The translations under genes were made by a program, and so were the position numbers. Under the pieces are notes generated by a model. That model saw only the letters and a list, made by a program, of their open reading frames with translations, did not search any database and was not told where the DNA came from. This document shows, piece by piece, positions 27,912 through 37,625 of a DNA stretch of 64,000 nt (its first letter is position 1; each line of letters starts with the position of its first letter). The DNA is from Sulfolobus islandicus Y.N.15.51 (GTDB taxonomy: Archaea > Thermoproteota > Thermoprotei_A > Sulfolobales > Sulfolobaceae): contig NC_012623.1 of NCBI RefSeq assembly GCF_000022485.1, positions 2,072,501 to 2,136,500 of the forward strand, written 5' to 3'.

Positions 27912-29452
27912 AAATATTAATTTGTTAACTGACTATTTTTAATTTTTCGGTTATTAGGGTTTTTCTGATTGTTGATTAATCATTTTGCTATGTGACTCAA
28001 TTTACCGTCTTTAAGATTGGCAACTATCTGTACAATAATCAATTTCTTGGTAATAAGAGTTAAGTTTTTATTATAAAAGTAATTTTCCAAAGATATATGA
28101 TATTTCGAATTTTCTTAAAAGCAATAAATTAAACTTATTGGTAGTGTAATTATTACGCTATACATTTTGTTTTTATTTACAGGGTATATAGAAATCTTAT
28201 TTTACACTTATATACTGAGAATTTATACAATAAATATATAGCTAAATGCTAAACGCTATCAAAATCAATAGTAAAATTCGCCTTATCTATACTTTTTATG
28301 GCCTACATGTTTCAGTTATAAAAATACGTACTATTATCGTTAAAGGTAATAACACGTTATTTAAAATCCTAGTTTATAACGACTTATGGTTGATTACTAA
28401 CTGGTAGTACATAATATCTGAAGAATTAACGTTGCTATTCATTTTGATAAATTAATTGATATTAAGCTTTTTAGTGATAGTTCTAGAGATACTACGTACT
28501 AAGTAATTGTAGCACATTAATTTTTCCTTGAATTAGATATATATATTATTAAGTCAAAAGTATAATCTAGCTGGTAACAATTACATGATGTACTTACTAT
28601 CAAATCTTTAAGGCTTCATGCGAACGCCTCTAGCAAATGTGAGGATTTGTCACCGTAGGAGTAAGTCTAAACTTCCCTACATATTCTCGTCAATAATTCA
28701 CCTAAATCGAGAGGAGATATTTTATTCTAATAGCTAACGGAATTGCGTATACACTCTTGACTAATAAAGTATAAATATTTAACTAAATCTATATCCTTTT
28801 ACGCTAGATTATATATGCTTAAGAGAGTCTTTGAAATATATATTATAGGAGGAAACATGTAGGTAATAAGTGGTTAAGATCTCTATTAATCAAGCTATTG
28901 ATTGCTTCTATCAATCTAGTAATAGAATCGTAATAATAGTGAGATCTGGTGAATTTCAAATGAGTTCTTAGGTAATGGTATTAGAATAGTACCTATTAGT
29001 TAATATTTGGTCTAAGAAATTTCAACAATAAGACTAATTAACTTAGTGTATATTTTTATCTACATGCTTTCATCTTAGATATTTATTGGTAGTATATTCG
29101 AATCTACATGTTTGAAATACATAGCATTATAAATTGGGAGTGTTCTCATTTAGTTATCCTATTCGATATCTTATAGTAAAATTATAACAGGTTAGGAATT
29201 CTGATATTAAGAGAGCCTAAAGATGTAGACCTTAGGCGAGAAGAAACTAAAGTCTAAATTCAATTTTAATTTTTATTTAAGGGTAAAGGATTAAGTGTGA
29301 TTTCATGAAAAGATGAAACCCAAATCCCTAATTTATATACCTTATAATATATTCCATTATGTAAATATATGCACATAACTAAGATAATTCTATATTTTAA
29401 AATAAAAATGTTAATTAAGTTAATATGTGTGGAAGACCTCTTATCTAACCTT
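27912..29452. other. 1.5-kb gene-free stretch
   Basis: The longest gap in the window. All frames are interrupted, and none of the repeats named elsewhere match. A slightly GC-richer patch at about 28615-28690 (CGAACGCCTCTAGC..) could be a remnant, but no structure or reading frame stands out. Confidence 0.4.
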
Positions 29453-30766
29453 TTATTTCAATACTTTCTGTTTTGCCTCTACAAACTGTTCAGCTTCAGT
29501 AGAACCTTCCATTGCAGTAGTGGACGCTTCTCCCCCAGATGCTATTGTTAACACTAGGTCGAAGTAATCTGTTCCAACCTCTCTCTGATGACTTACGGCC
29601 GTATATCCTTCTGCTTGAGCCTGGAACTCTGACTCCTGTAGTCTTACATATGCTGGCATTCCTTCGTTTCTATATGCTCTCGCCAATTTGAATGTATGGT
29701 AGTTAATTAAGTGCCAACCTGCAAGGGTTATGAATTGGAATTTATAGCCCATTTCTCCTAATTCGTTCATGAACCTACTGATTTTGGAATCATCCATAAA
29801 TTTCTTCCAGTTAAATGAGGGGGATAGGTTATACGCTAACAACTTACCGGGGTAATGAGTGTGGATAGCCTCTGCAAATTGTCTAGCCTCTTCCAAATCT
29901 GGCTTAGAAGTCTCAAACCATAATAGGTCCGCATAGGGTGCATAAGCTAATCCTCTGGCAATAGCGTATTCGATACCTCCCCTAATCTCATAATATCCCT
30001 CTGATGTTCTTTTTCCAGTTAAGAATTGATTATCAGTCTCATCTACATCGTTAGATAAGTATTTCGCATTTAGTGCGTCTGTCCTTGCTATTAGTATTGT
30101 GGGTACTCCTAATACGTCAGATGCTAGTCTTGCAGCGTTTAGTACTCTTATAAATGCACTTATTGGAATTAGAACTTTTCCTCCTAAATGTCCACATTTT
30201 TTCTCCGATGCTAATTGATCTTCAAAATGTACGCCCGCAGCCCCTGCCTCTATTAAGGCTTTTGTTAGTTCGAAAGCGTGAATTGGACCACCGAAACCAG
30301 CTTCAGCATCTGCAACAATAGGCAGTAAGTAATCGATATCGCGTTTACCCTCACTCCAAGATATTTGGTCAGCCCTTAAAAGAGCGTTATTTAACCTCTT
30401 TACTAAGTTTGGAACACTGTTAGATGGATATAAGCTCAAGTCTGGATAAGTTTGATTTGATAAATTGTTATCAGCAGCTACTTGCCATCCACTTACGTAA
30501 ATTGCTTTAAGGCCCGCTTTTGCCATTTCAACTGCTTGGGAACCCGTTAATGCCCCAAATGTTGCTATATAGGGCTCAGTATTTAGCAAGTTCCAAAGTT
30601 TATGAGAGGCTAATTTAGCTATACTATACTCAATTCTGATAGATCCCCTTAATTTTACCACATCCGAGGGCTTATAATTTCTCTTTATTCCTTTCCACCT
30701 TGGATCTTCGGACCACTCGTATTCAAGTCTTTTTTCCTCTTCACTCCATTTATCTCGGATGTTCAT
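29453..30766 (-). CDS. aceA: Isocitrate lyase
   Basis: A 437-residue enzyme that cleaves isocitrate to succinate and glyoxylate, the first step of the glyoxylate bypass. The catalytic loop is [14 protein letters not shown] (nucleophilic Cys in KKCGH), and other family blocks are [24 protein letters not shown] (Mg site), [16 protein letters not shown] and [12 protein letters not shown]. Length is normal. Malate synthase, the second step, lies 460 bases upstream on the same strand with its own region in between, so the two may be separately transcribed but belong to one pathway for growth on C2 or fatty-acid-derived acetyl-CoA. Confidence 0.95.
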   Translation of the reverse strand: MNIRDKWSEEEKRLEYEWSEDPRWKGIKRNYKPSDVVKLRGSIRIEYSIAKLASHKLWNLLNTEPYIATFGALTGSQAVEMAKAGLKAIYVSGWQVAADNNLSNQTYPDLSLYPSNSVPNLVKRLNNALLRADQISWSEGKRDIDYLLPIVADAEAGFGGPIHAFELTKALIEAGAAGVHFEDQLASEKKCGHLGGKVLIPISAFIRVLNAARLASDVLGVPTILIARTDALNAKYLSNDVDETDNQFLTGKRTSEGYYEIRGGIEYAIARGLAYAPYADLLWFETSKPDLEEARQFAEAIHTHYPGKLLAYNLSPSFNWKKFMDDSKISRFMNELGEMGYKFQFITLAGWHLINYHTFKLARAYRNEGMPAYVRLQESEFQAQAEGYTAVSHQREVGTDYFDLVLTIASGGEASTTAMEGSTEAEQFVEAKQKVLK

Positions 30767-31226
30767 TTTTATATCCTAATCTATATACACATATTTTAAT
30801 ATATAAACTTTAACGTTAAAAGTATATATTCTCACGTATTTTGTTTAAAGATATTTTATTAACTTCCTGACATAGTTTAAAAAGTTTTCATATTAAAAGG
30901 GATTCATAGTTGACGTTTCCATGTAAAATTGTCAGGAAAAAAAATTTTATTACGCCCTAAAAACTGAAATTAACCCGAAGTTTTTAGCGTGATTATTAGA
31001 ATTTTCTTTATCTCCAAGTGTGAAAATTAAACAGTTTTTAACTGGCTTAAAGTCATAACATGTGTCAGTCTTAACTTATGAATTTCCTTAACATAAAATT
31101 AGGGAAAATAAAAAGTATTCAAATCAAGAAGTAATGCACTAAGATAGACTTATGTAGATTTCAAACTTTATTAAAAATTATATTTACTTTAAAAAGAAAG
31201 AAAAGAAAGAGAAATTAAACTGCTTA
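30767..31226. other. Upstream region of aceA
   Basis: 460 bases with no ORF. A promoter for aceA is expected near 30790-30830, where TATA-like ATATTTTAATATATAAA is seen on the plus strand. No other feature was recognised. Confidence 0.4.
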
Positions 31227-33704
31227 TCAGTAATTATCATAAACATAGTCATATAACTCCAATACCCACTTATCTAGTTCTCCTTTTCTTACCTTATCTT
31301 CAACCATTTTTCTAAACGAGAATATACTATCCATGACCTTTGACCTCCTCTCTGGATCTAACGGCGATAGTATGAAGAGAATCTTCCCACTATTCATAAT
31401 GTACTTGGGATATAGCATCTGTTTCATTAAAATTTCCATTATTACTGGAGCCATAGCTCTGTCAAACCTTGGGGCTAAATTAATAAGCTCTTCCTCGATC
31501 TCAGAGGCGTCAGCGTTAAGAATTTTTGCCAACTTCTGTGCAGCTTCTTTAGCCGACATTTCTCTAAACGGACCTGACCTATAAGCCTCGGAAACTACCT
31601 TATATACCTCTTCTACTGTGGAAGTATTATTTGTCTTTCCAAAGGTTTCCGCTATTTTCCTAGCTGCTCTCATATCTTGTTCTTTGTAAAACTCATATGT
31701 CCAATCTAAGTGTAACTCCCATAACTTCTCGAATATGTCCTTTATCTTAGTCCCCTTTGTAACCTTTAGAACATCTTCAGCTGGAATTACACCGTCCTTA
31801 GTTAACTTTGATCCCTTAATATATCCATCCTTTGTGAAGCTAGCGTCTCTATTTATCACACTCCATAGCCAAGAAGTGAATATTCTATAGGTAGCTAGAT
31901 CATTCATGAATCTTTGCTTTAATTCATAATCATCTATTGCTGCAGCTAAGTTACCATTAAGCAATTGGAAACCATAATTTGCTGCCATATAGAATGCGTG
32001 TTGAACATGCTCCGGTGTAATGTCTCCCTCTGGGATGTCATATAACGAATGCCATAGGTCTTTTCCACCCCATAATTCCTTATTAAATAGTAACTTTTCG
32101 GGAGTGTTAATCATTTCCTTAGTTATAACCCAAGGTGTTATTTTTCCTCTTTCATTAATTAGACCAAGTTTTTGGAATAATGCTCTCTCCTCTGGTGTTA
32201 GTCCACTATCCACAGTAGGTAATTTGGTTCCCTCTACTTCAATATAGTTAACTGGTGCATCAATTATTTTCTGTAATTCCTCTAGGCTTACCCTTAAAGG
32301 TTTACTCCCCGCCTCTACGTAAGCCTCTTCCTTGGTTGCAACCCAACTCTGTCTAAACATATCATAAAGTTTACCCTTTACTTTGCCATTAATTACCTCC
32401 TCTAAAGTAACTTTACCTTCAACTTTATCCTCTGCTACAAAAATAAGCCCTATTAGCCTCTCTCTTAACTTATCTAACTTCATTCCCCTTAATGCCTTTA
32501 AGTTGTATCTATTTCTCCCGAACGGATCAGTTTGAGGATAAAGCATTACTGCTGCCATACCACCTACTGGAGCTGAATCGGCTTCACCATTCTTTGCCCC
32601 AGCCAATAGCATCATAAGTGCGTTATACTTTTGATAAGCCATCATGTTTGGTGAGGTCATGGTAATGTTTTGGGGATCGGGAAGTACTTTCTCTTGTAAC
32701 CACATCTCAATTAAACTTCCCAAGTAGTCCCATCTACCGTTATTTGATTTAATGAGCCTCTCACGAAATATCCACAGTATTATAGGGAAAAATCTTCCCG
32801 CATTAACCTCTTCGTAAAGGAGAGCGATCTTAAGTGTACCTATCTTAAGCCCTAGTTTAGACTCAATTCTTCTCAAGATCTTTTCTATTACCAATGCCTC
32901 ATCCGGTGTCTGTGTTTTAGGCAGATAGAAATATACCCCAGAGCCTGCGCTCTTTAGGCTATTGTAATTATTTAGGGTATATATGACGGCAGAAACAATT
33001 ATAGCCGGTACTGGTTTACCATTTAGCGTTATGTCAAAATCCAAGAGGTGCAATCCAGGAAGTCTGTGAAAAATCACAGGCCACTTATCTCTAGGTTTGT
33101 TTAGGCTATACGTTTTCCCCTTCTCGTAGTAAGGATTTGGAGCCTTACCGGAGAGAAAGAGTTTTACGTTCTTTCTTCCCTCCCATACGTCAGCAGTTGT
33201 TTTACCAGAACCAAAGGGAATATACCATGCGGGTGAAGCATCTTCCTCATCTTCCATAACACATGCCACGTCTGAATTTATTTGATTATATGCCCTACTT
33301 AGAGGATACCAAGGTCCAGTGATTTCTAATCCCGGGTTATTAAGGGGGTGTGCGTCTTTTGGTATAGGTACATTTTCATTTAACCTCCACCTCAGCTTCG
33401 ACTGTACTCCTAGGAAATTGTCTATCATCCCTTGAATGATTTCCCTAAAGGTTCTCTTATTTCCATCAGCGTCTACAAAAACTTCGTCGAAGGATGGGAA
33501 AGCACCCTTAGAGGTAACGGGATCTTTTGATTCTAACCATTGTCTCCTTTTATTAATAACCCTTCTTATCTCATCCGAGAACTCAACTGCAAGCTCTTCA
33601 ATGAGTTTTTCGACACTTACAATCCTATCGTTTATGGTCTTTTCTCCGAAGAGGTCACTATACTTTTGATATACCTCTTCAGAGATTTTAAGGCCAAAAG
33701 ACAT
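31227..33704 (-). CDS. Malate synthase (long archaeal form)
   Basis: An 825-residue enzyme condensing glyoxylate with acetyl-CoA to malate. Family blocks include HPLNNPGLEITGPWYPLSRA, CVMEDEEDASPAWY, KWPVIFHRLPGLHLLDFDI, TLKIALLYEEVNAGRFFPII and MTSPNMMAYQKYNALMMLL. It is about 100 residues longer than bacterial malate synthase G. The extra length is in a helical C-terminal part (from about residue 690). An upstream in-frame TTG at 33716 is possible, but the ATG at 33704 is preferred because a GGGGGATC ribosome-binding-like sequence lies just before it. It pairs with aceA for the glyoxylate bypass. Confidence 0.9.
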   Translation of the reverse strand: MSFGLKISEEVYQKYSDLFGEKTINDRIVSVEKLIEELAVEFSDEIRRVINKRRQWLESKDPVTSKGAFPSFDEVFVDADGNKRTFREIIQGMIDNFLGVQSKLRWRLNENVPIPKDAHPLNNPGLEITGPWYPLSRAYNQINSDVACVMEDEEDASPAWYIPFGSGKTTADVWEGRKNVKLFLSGKAPNPYYEKGKTYSLNKPRDKWPVIFHRLPGLHLLDFDITLNGKPVPAIIVSAVIYTLNNYNSLKSAGSGVYFYLPKTQTPDEALVIEKILRRIESKLGLKIGTLKIALLYEEVNAGRFFPIILWIFRERLIKSNNGRWDYLGSLIEMWLQEKVLPDPQNITMTSPNMMAYQKYNALMMLLAGAKNGEADSAPVGGMAAVMLYPQTDPFGRNRYNLKALRGMKLDKLRERLIGLIFVAEDKVEGKVTLEEVINGKVKGKLYDMFRQSWVATKEEAYVEAGSKPLRVSLEELQKIIDAPVNYIEVEGTKLPTVDSGLTPEERALFQKLGLINERGKITPWVITKEMINTPEKLLFNKELWGGKDLWHSLYDIPEGDITPEHVQHAFYMAANYGFQLLNGNLAAAIDDYELKQRFMNDLATYRIFTSWLWSVINRDASFTKDGYIKGSKLTKDGVIPAEDVLKVTKGTKIKDIFEKLWELHLDWTYEFYKEQDMRAARKIAETFGKTNNTSTVEEVYKVVSEAYRSGPFREMSAKEAAQKLAKILNADASEIEEELINLAPRFDRAMAPVIMEILMKQMLYPKYIMNSGKILFILSPLDPERRSKVMDSIFSFRKMVEDKVRKGELDKWVLELYDYVYDNY

Positions 33705-33947
33705 TTGATCCCCCAAATTTCAAAAGTTAGAGTATACTATTAAATTTTTCTAAAAAAGTTTCAATTAGACATATGAAGTACTTTGTGGAAGGATTTATCT
33801 CCTTTTTAAATGCGCTTCTTAAGTTTTAAAGTAAAAATTGTATCTTGCAATCTGAAGAAAACACTTTTCCTTATCGTTTGGTTTTATGCTAGCTAAATAA
33901 ATTAAGAGGAAAATGGCTTCCTTGTTATCATAATTATTTATTTGGGA

Positions 33948-34089
33948 TTTGGGCTTCATAGGATTTCATAATATTTAATATCAATCCTCAACCCTTGGGC
34001 TTCACCAAAGTCACGGGAAAACCCGCACATACTCCTCCACCTCTTTAGCGGGATAACCCCAACCCACACCCGTGGTATTTCACGGATGT
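33948..34089 (-). mobile_element. IS607-type relic, 3' end (interrupted by a second IS607)
   Basis: The minus strand encodes VGVIPLKRWRSMCGFSRDFG then EAQGLRI, the C-terminal tail of the TnpB at 44155 (GVIPLKGRRGMNGALPRDSG), followed by the shared end GGGCTTCAT. The preceding part of the same gene is found at 36093-36190, so the element 34090-36008 sits within this older tnpB relic. Confidence 0.7.
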
Positions 34090-34152
34090 GGGCTGAATCC
34101 TTTCTCACGTTAATAGAAATCTTTTTATATTTATTTATTATCAACTAATCTT

Positions 34153-34794
34153 GTGGAGAGACTACTGAGACCTAAGGAGGCTTGCCAACTACTCAGCATT
34201 TCATACTCAACACTCCTACGGTGGATTAGAGAAGGAAAAATAAAGGTGGTAACGACTGAAGGAGGGAAGTATAGGATACCTTACAGCGAGATAAAGAAGT
34301 ACTTAGAGAAGAGGGAAGAGACGAGGGCTGTAATTTACACTAGGGTCTCCTCTACCGATCAAAAAGAGGACTTGGAGAGACAAATAAACTACCTAACAAA
34401 TTACGCAACGGCAAAAGGTTACAAAGTGGTTGAAGTACTGAAAGATATTGCAAGCGGGTTAAACACACAAAGAAAAGGATTGCTTAAGTTATTCAAACTT
34501 GTTGAGGGAAGGAGCGTAGACGTCGTATTAATAACATACAAAGATAGGTTAACAAGATTTGGATTTGAGTACATTGAAGAGTTCTTCTCAACCATGGGAG
34601 TTAAGATTGAAGTAGTTTTCGGTGAGGAGCCCAAAGATGACGCACAAGAGCTAGTTGAGGACTTAATTTCCGTCGTTACATCATTCGCAGGGAAAATTTA
34701 CGGAATGAGGAGTCACAAGAAAACACTCCTAGTTCAAGGCGTAAAAAAGCTAATAGGTGAGTTGAGTGGAGAGGACAGTGAAGTTAAGGGTTAG
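34153..34794 (+). CDS. tnpA: IS607 serine recombinase TnpA
   Basis: A 213-residue serine recombinase that moves the element. A MerR-like helix-turn-helix (RPKEACQLLSISYSTLLRWI) is followed by the catalytic domain: AVIYTRVSSTDQKEDLERQI with the nucleophilic Ser in RVSS, and YKDRLTRFGFEYIEEFF with the conserved Arg residues. Starting at GTG (34153) places the domain at the normal N-terminus. It is upstream of and overlaps tnpB. The frame is intact, so transposition competence is plausible. Confidence 0.93.
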   Translation: MERLLRPKEACQLLSISYSTLLRWIREGKIKVVTTEGGKYRIPYSEIKKYLEKREETRAVIYTRVSSTDQKEDLERQINYLTNYATAKGYKVVEVLKDIASGLNTQRKGLLKLFKLVEGRSVDVVLITYKDRLTRFGFEYIEEFFSTMGVKIEVVFGEEPKDDAQELVEDLISVVTSFAGKIYGMRSHKKTLLVQGVKKLIGELSGEDSEVKG

Positions 34795-35998
34795 GGTTGA
34801 CTATTCTACATACTCAGCACTTAAGGAGGTCGAGGAGGAGTACAGAGAGGTTCTAGAGGAGGCAATAAATTATGGGCTGTCAAACAAAACTACCTCCTTC
34901 ACCAGGATTAAAGCGGGAGTTTACAAGACTGAGAGGGAGAAGCATAAGAACTTACCCTCACACTACATCTACACAGCTTGTGAGGATGCAAGCGAGAGAT
35001 TAGAGAGTTTTGAGAAGTTGAAGAAGAGAGGGAGGAGTTACACTGAGAAACCGTCAGTGAGGAGAGTTACTATTCACCTCGACGATCATCTGTGGAAGTT
35101 CAGCCTCGACACGATTTCAATTTCCACAAAGAGGAGTAGGGTTTTCATTTCACCAACCTTCCCTAAGATCTTCTGGAGATATTATAACAAGGGCTGGAGG
35201 ATTGCGAGTGAGGCCAGGTTTAAATTGTTGAAGGGGAATGTTGTAGAGTTCTACGTCATTTTTAAGAAGGATGAGCCTAAACCTTACGAGCCTAAGGGTT
35301 TCATCCCAGTTGATCTCAACGAGAATTCAGTCTCTGTATTAGTTGATGGAAAACCGATGCTTTTAGAGACTAACACTAAGAAAATTACTCTGGGCTATGA
35401 GTATAGGAGGAAGGCAATAACTACTGGTAAGTCAACTAAGGATAGGGAAGTGAGGAGGAAGTTAAAGAGGCTGAGGGAGAGGGATAAGAAAGTAGACATT
35501 AGGAGGAAATTAGCCAAGCTGATCGTTAAAGAGGCTTTTGAAAGTAGGAGTGTCATAGTTTTAGAGGACTTGCCAAGGAGAGCTCCGGAGCATATGATAA
35601 AGGACGTGAAGGATAAACAACTTAGGTTGAGGATTTATAGATCTGCATTTTCCTCAATGAAGAATGCTATTATTGAGAAGGCTAGGGAGTTTGGTGTCCC
35701 CGTGGTCTTAGTTAACCCATCTTATACTTCTACTGTTTGCCCAATTCATGGGGCGAAGATCGTTTACCAACTCGATGGGGGCGATGCCCCAAGGGTTGGT
35801 GTTTGTGAGAAGGGGAAGGAAAAGTGGCATAGGGATGTAGTTGCACTGTACAACTTAGCGAGGAGAGCTGGAGATGTGAGCCCCGTGCCGTTGGGCTCGA
35901 AGGAGTCCCATGACCCACCTACAGTAAGTGGGTGGTTGAGGGCTAAGTCCCTACACTCGATCATGAATGAACATAAAATGATTGAAATGAAAGTGTAG
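34766..35998 (+). CDS. tnpB: TnpB RNA-guided nuclease (variant zinc motif)
   Basis: A 410-residue TnpB starting at GTG within tnpA. The RuvC-like acids are present: Asp in FIPVDLNENSVSVLV, Glu in VIVLEDLPRRAPEH and the final Asp in WHRDVVALYNLARRAG. The zinc ribbon is unusual: the first knuckle is C-P-x-H (STVCPIHGAKI) and the second keeps only one Cys (VCEKGKEKW), unlike the C-x2-C pairs of the other TnpB in this window. TnpB cuts the empty donor site using a guide RNA whose scaffold overlaps the 3' end of its own gene and the element's right end. A short tail after the RuvC motif (residues 375-410) lies in that overlap. Confidence 0.9.
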   Translation: MERTVKLRVRVDYSTYSALKEVEEEYREVLEEAINYGLSNKTTSFTRIKAGVYKTEREKHKNLPSHYIYTACEDASERLESFEKLKKRGRSYTEKPSVRRVTIHLDDHLWKFSLDTISISTKRSRVFISPTFPKIFWRYYNKGWRIASEARFKLLKGNVVEFYVIFKKDEPKPYEPKGFIPVDLNENSVSVLVDGKPMLLETNTKKITLGYEYRRKAITTGKSTKDREVRRKLKRLRERDKKVDIRRKLAKLIVKEAFESRSVIVLEDLPRRAPEHMIKDVKDKQLRLRIYRSAFSSMKNAIIEKAREFGVPVVLVNPSYTSTVCPIHGAKIVYQLDGGDAPRVGVCEKGKEKWHRDVVALYNLARRAGDVSPVPLGSKESHDPPTVSGWLRAKSLHSIMNEHKMIEMKV

Positions 35999-36092
35999 GG
36001 ACAAACGGAAACCCTAGTACTTCCAGTAAGTTTTTGTATTATTACTTCTTATTTTATGATATCCAAACGAATAAGAACTTTGTGGAATTATT

Positions 36093-36190
36093 ACCGCACG
36101 TCTTGAGGAAAATATTAAGGGATACGTTCAATTGTCTATCCAGAGTTAACCCACACTTCTCATACCTAAAAGTCCTACCTACCTTTCGGC
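36093..36190 (-). mobile_element. IS607-type tnpB relic, upstream part
   Basis: In reverse complement this matches 44313-44400, the region of TnpB around the RuvC-III block (DRQLNASLNIYLKMC in the intact copy). Together with 33948-34089 it represents one older tnpB split by the insertion of the 34090-36008 element. The bases 36009-36092 between are unexplained. Confidence 0.65.
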
Positions 36191-36299
36191 TTAAGATTTA
36201 GGGGAATAACTTCATCATTGCCTAAAATTGTTGTGAACACAATAAATTTGTCTTAACAGTTGAATTCCATTTCAAGTTTTTCGTCGGGAAACATAAGTA

Positions 36300-36310
36300 T
36301 TTAAATTTTA
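36300..36310 (+). promoter_or_regulatory. TATA box of the MFS transporter gene
   Basis: TTTAAATTTTA about 25 bases before the ATG at 36331, consistent with a leaderless or nearly leaderless mRNA. Confidence 0.45.
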
Positions 36311-36330
36311 AAATAATATATTTATTTACC

Positions 36331-37620
36331 ATGTCAAATAGTGGAGGAAAGGACTGGAGAACAGCACTAAAGGTAGCAATATCAGCCAATTTGGGTTGGG
36401 GATTTGAACTATTTGATTTAGTAGTTTACCTATATGTTGCAACTACAATATCTCCTCTATTCTTTCCTTCTTCAAGCAAAATAGCTAGCTTATTGCTTTT
36501 TTTATTAACTATAGTTATTGGATATTTTGCTAGACCTTTAGGAGGTATATTCTTTGGACACTATGGAGATAAGATAGGAAGGAAGCGAATATGGTTTGTT
36601 TCACTGCTTGGAATGGGTATTGCCACTACGCTAATAGGATTTTTGCCCACTTATAATCAAGCTGGTATACTTGCCACCTTATTACTGATTTTGTTACGAA
36701 TATTACAAGGCTTTTTCTTGGCAGGAGAATGGGGAGGAGGAATGACGTTAGTTAATGAGTTTTCTCCAAGTAATTTAAGGGGATTAATGAGTGGTATACA
36801 GCAAGGAGGAGCAGCCTTGGGTTTAATATTTGCAGTAATTGCTAGTGAAATAGCTTCATCTTTAGCTCCTGGTGCTGCCTTTACTAAATATGGTTGGAGA
36901 ATTATGTTCTGGTTTGGTATTATTCCATTAATAATAGCTTTAACTGTAAGATGGAAGGTTGGGGAAAGTATTGAATGGCTAACTAAGGTAGCAGATAAAC
37001 CTGAAAAAATTCCTATTGCAACTGTTCTTAAGAAATGGTGGAAGCTGGTTATAATAGCTGCTGTAGTGCTGTTTAGTAGTGGATCCATATATTACGGAAT
37101 TATAGCTTATATGCCCACGTTTTTTGAACTTTACACACATTTATCGATATATGAAATAGATAATATTGTATTGGCAACCAATTTAATATGGTTATTCCTA
37201 TCTCCATTGACTGGTTATTTGAGCGATGTATTGAAGATGAGAAAAATACTAATAGCAATACTAGGATTCGTAATTGGTATCCTAATATATCCAATAATAA
37301 ATTTGCTTTATACCGGCTCATATATCTTAAGCATCTTAGTTGGTATGCTAGTAGGATTTTTATTCGCATTTCAATATTCAATATTTCCTGCTTGGTTATC
37401 TGAAAACATAACTACTAATGTGAGATATTCATACATAGCTTTCTCAATCAATTTAGGAGTAGCACTTTCGTCTTTTGCACCGTACATAGTAACAGCGCTA
37501 GGGTTAATTTTTCATAATCCAGTTTTAGGTATTGCAATTTTTGATATATCTGCCTCAATATTGGGAGGAATAGCTGCCTTACTATCGCCCCAAGATAAAG
37601 TGGGAATGCAACTTAGTTGA
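36331..37620 (+). CDS. MFS transporter, metabolite:proton symporter type
   Basis: A 429-residue protein with 12 predicted membrane helices. The MFS signature between helices 2 and 3 is HYGDKIGRKRIW (G-x3-D-x2-G-R-K/R), preceded by the family block FARPLGGIFFG. AGEWGGGMTLVNEFSP is characteristic of the metabolite:H+ symporter (MHS/ShiA-like) branch, whose members import organic acids or amino acids. It ends five bases from the 3' end of the convergent acyl-CoA synthetase gene, and a CoA transferase lies just beyond. This suggests uptake of a carboxylic acid that is then activated to a CoA thioester. The substrate cannot be named. Confidence 0.85.
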   Translation: MSNSGGKDWRTALKVAISANLGWGFELFDLVVYLYVATTISPLFFPSSSKIASLLLFLLTIVIGYFARPLGGIFFGHYGDKIGRKRIWFVSLLGMGIATTLIGFLPTYNQAGILATLLLILLRILQGFFLAGEWGGGMTLVNEFSPSNLRGLMSGIQQGGAALGLIFAVIASEIASSLAPGAAFTKYGWRIMFWFGIIPLIIALTVRWKVGESIEWLTKVADKPEKIPIATVLKKWWKLVIIAAVVLFSSGSIYYGIIAYMPTFFELYTHLSIYEIDNIVLATNLIWLFLSPLTGYLSDVLKMRKILIAILGFVIGILIYPIINLLYTGSYILSILVGMLVGFLFAFQYSIFPAWLSENITTNVRYSYIAFSINLGVALSSFAPYIVTALGLIFHNPVLGIAIFDISASILGGIAALLSPQDKVGMQLS

Positions 37621-37625
37621 AAAAG

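Larger units (their letters stand above)
34090..36008 (+). mobile_element. IS607-type element with TnpA and TnpB
   Basis: About 1.9 kb. The left end begins GGCTGAATCCTTTCTCACGT (34091) and the right end finishes GTGTAGGGACAAACGG (36008). Both ends recur in the 256-bp derivative at 40723-40978, which fixes the boundaries. There are no inverted repeats, as expected for IS607. The two genes overlap by 29 bases. It is inserted in an older IS607-type relic. Confidence 0.85.

Noticed and set aside
28610-28690. Slightly GC-richer patch as an RNA gene
   Set aside because: No cloverleaf, box C/D or convincing stem could be found by eye.
31333-33669. Several plus-strand open frames over malate synthase
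   Set aside because: Shadows of the conserved minus-strand gene; composition typical of antisense frames.
33956-34144. 62-codon minus-strand frame as a small gene
   Set aside because: Its C-terminal half is the tail of an older tnpB and the remainder is the left end of the inserted IS607 element.
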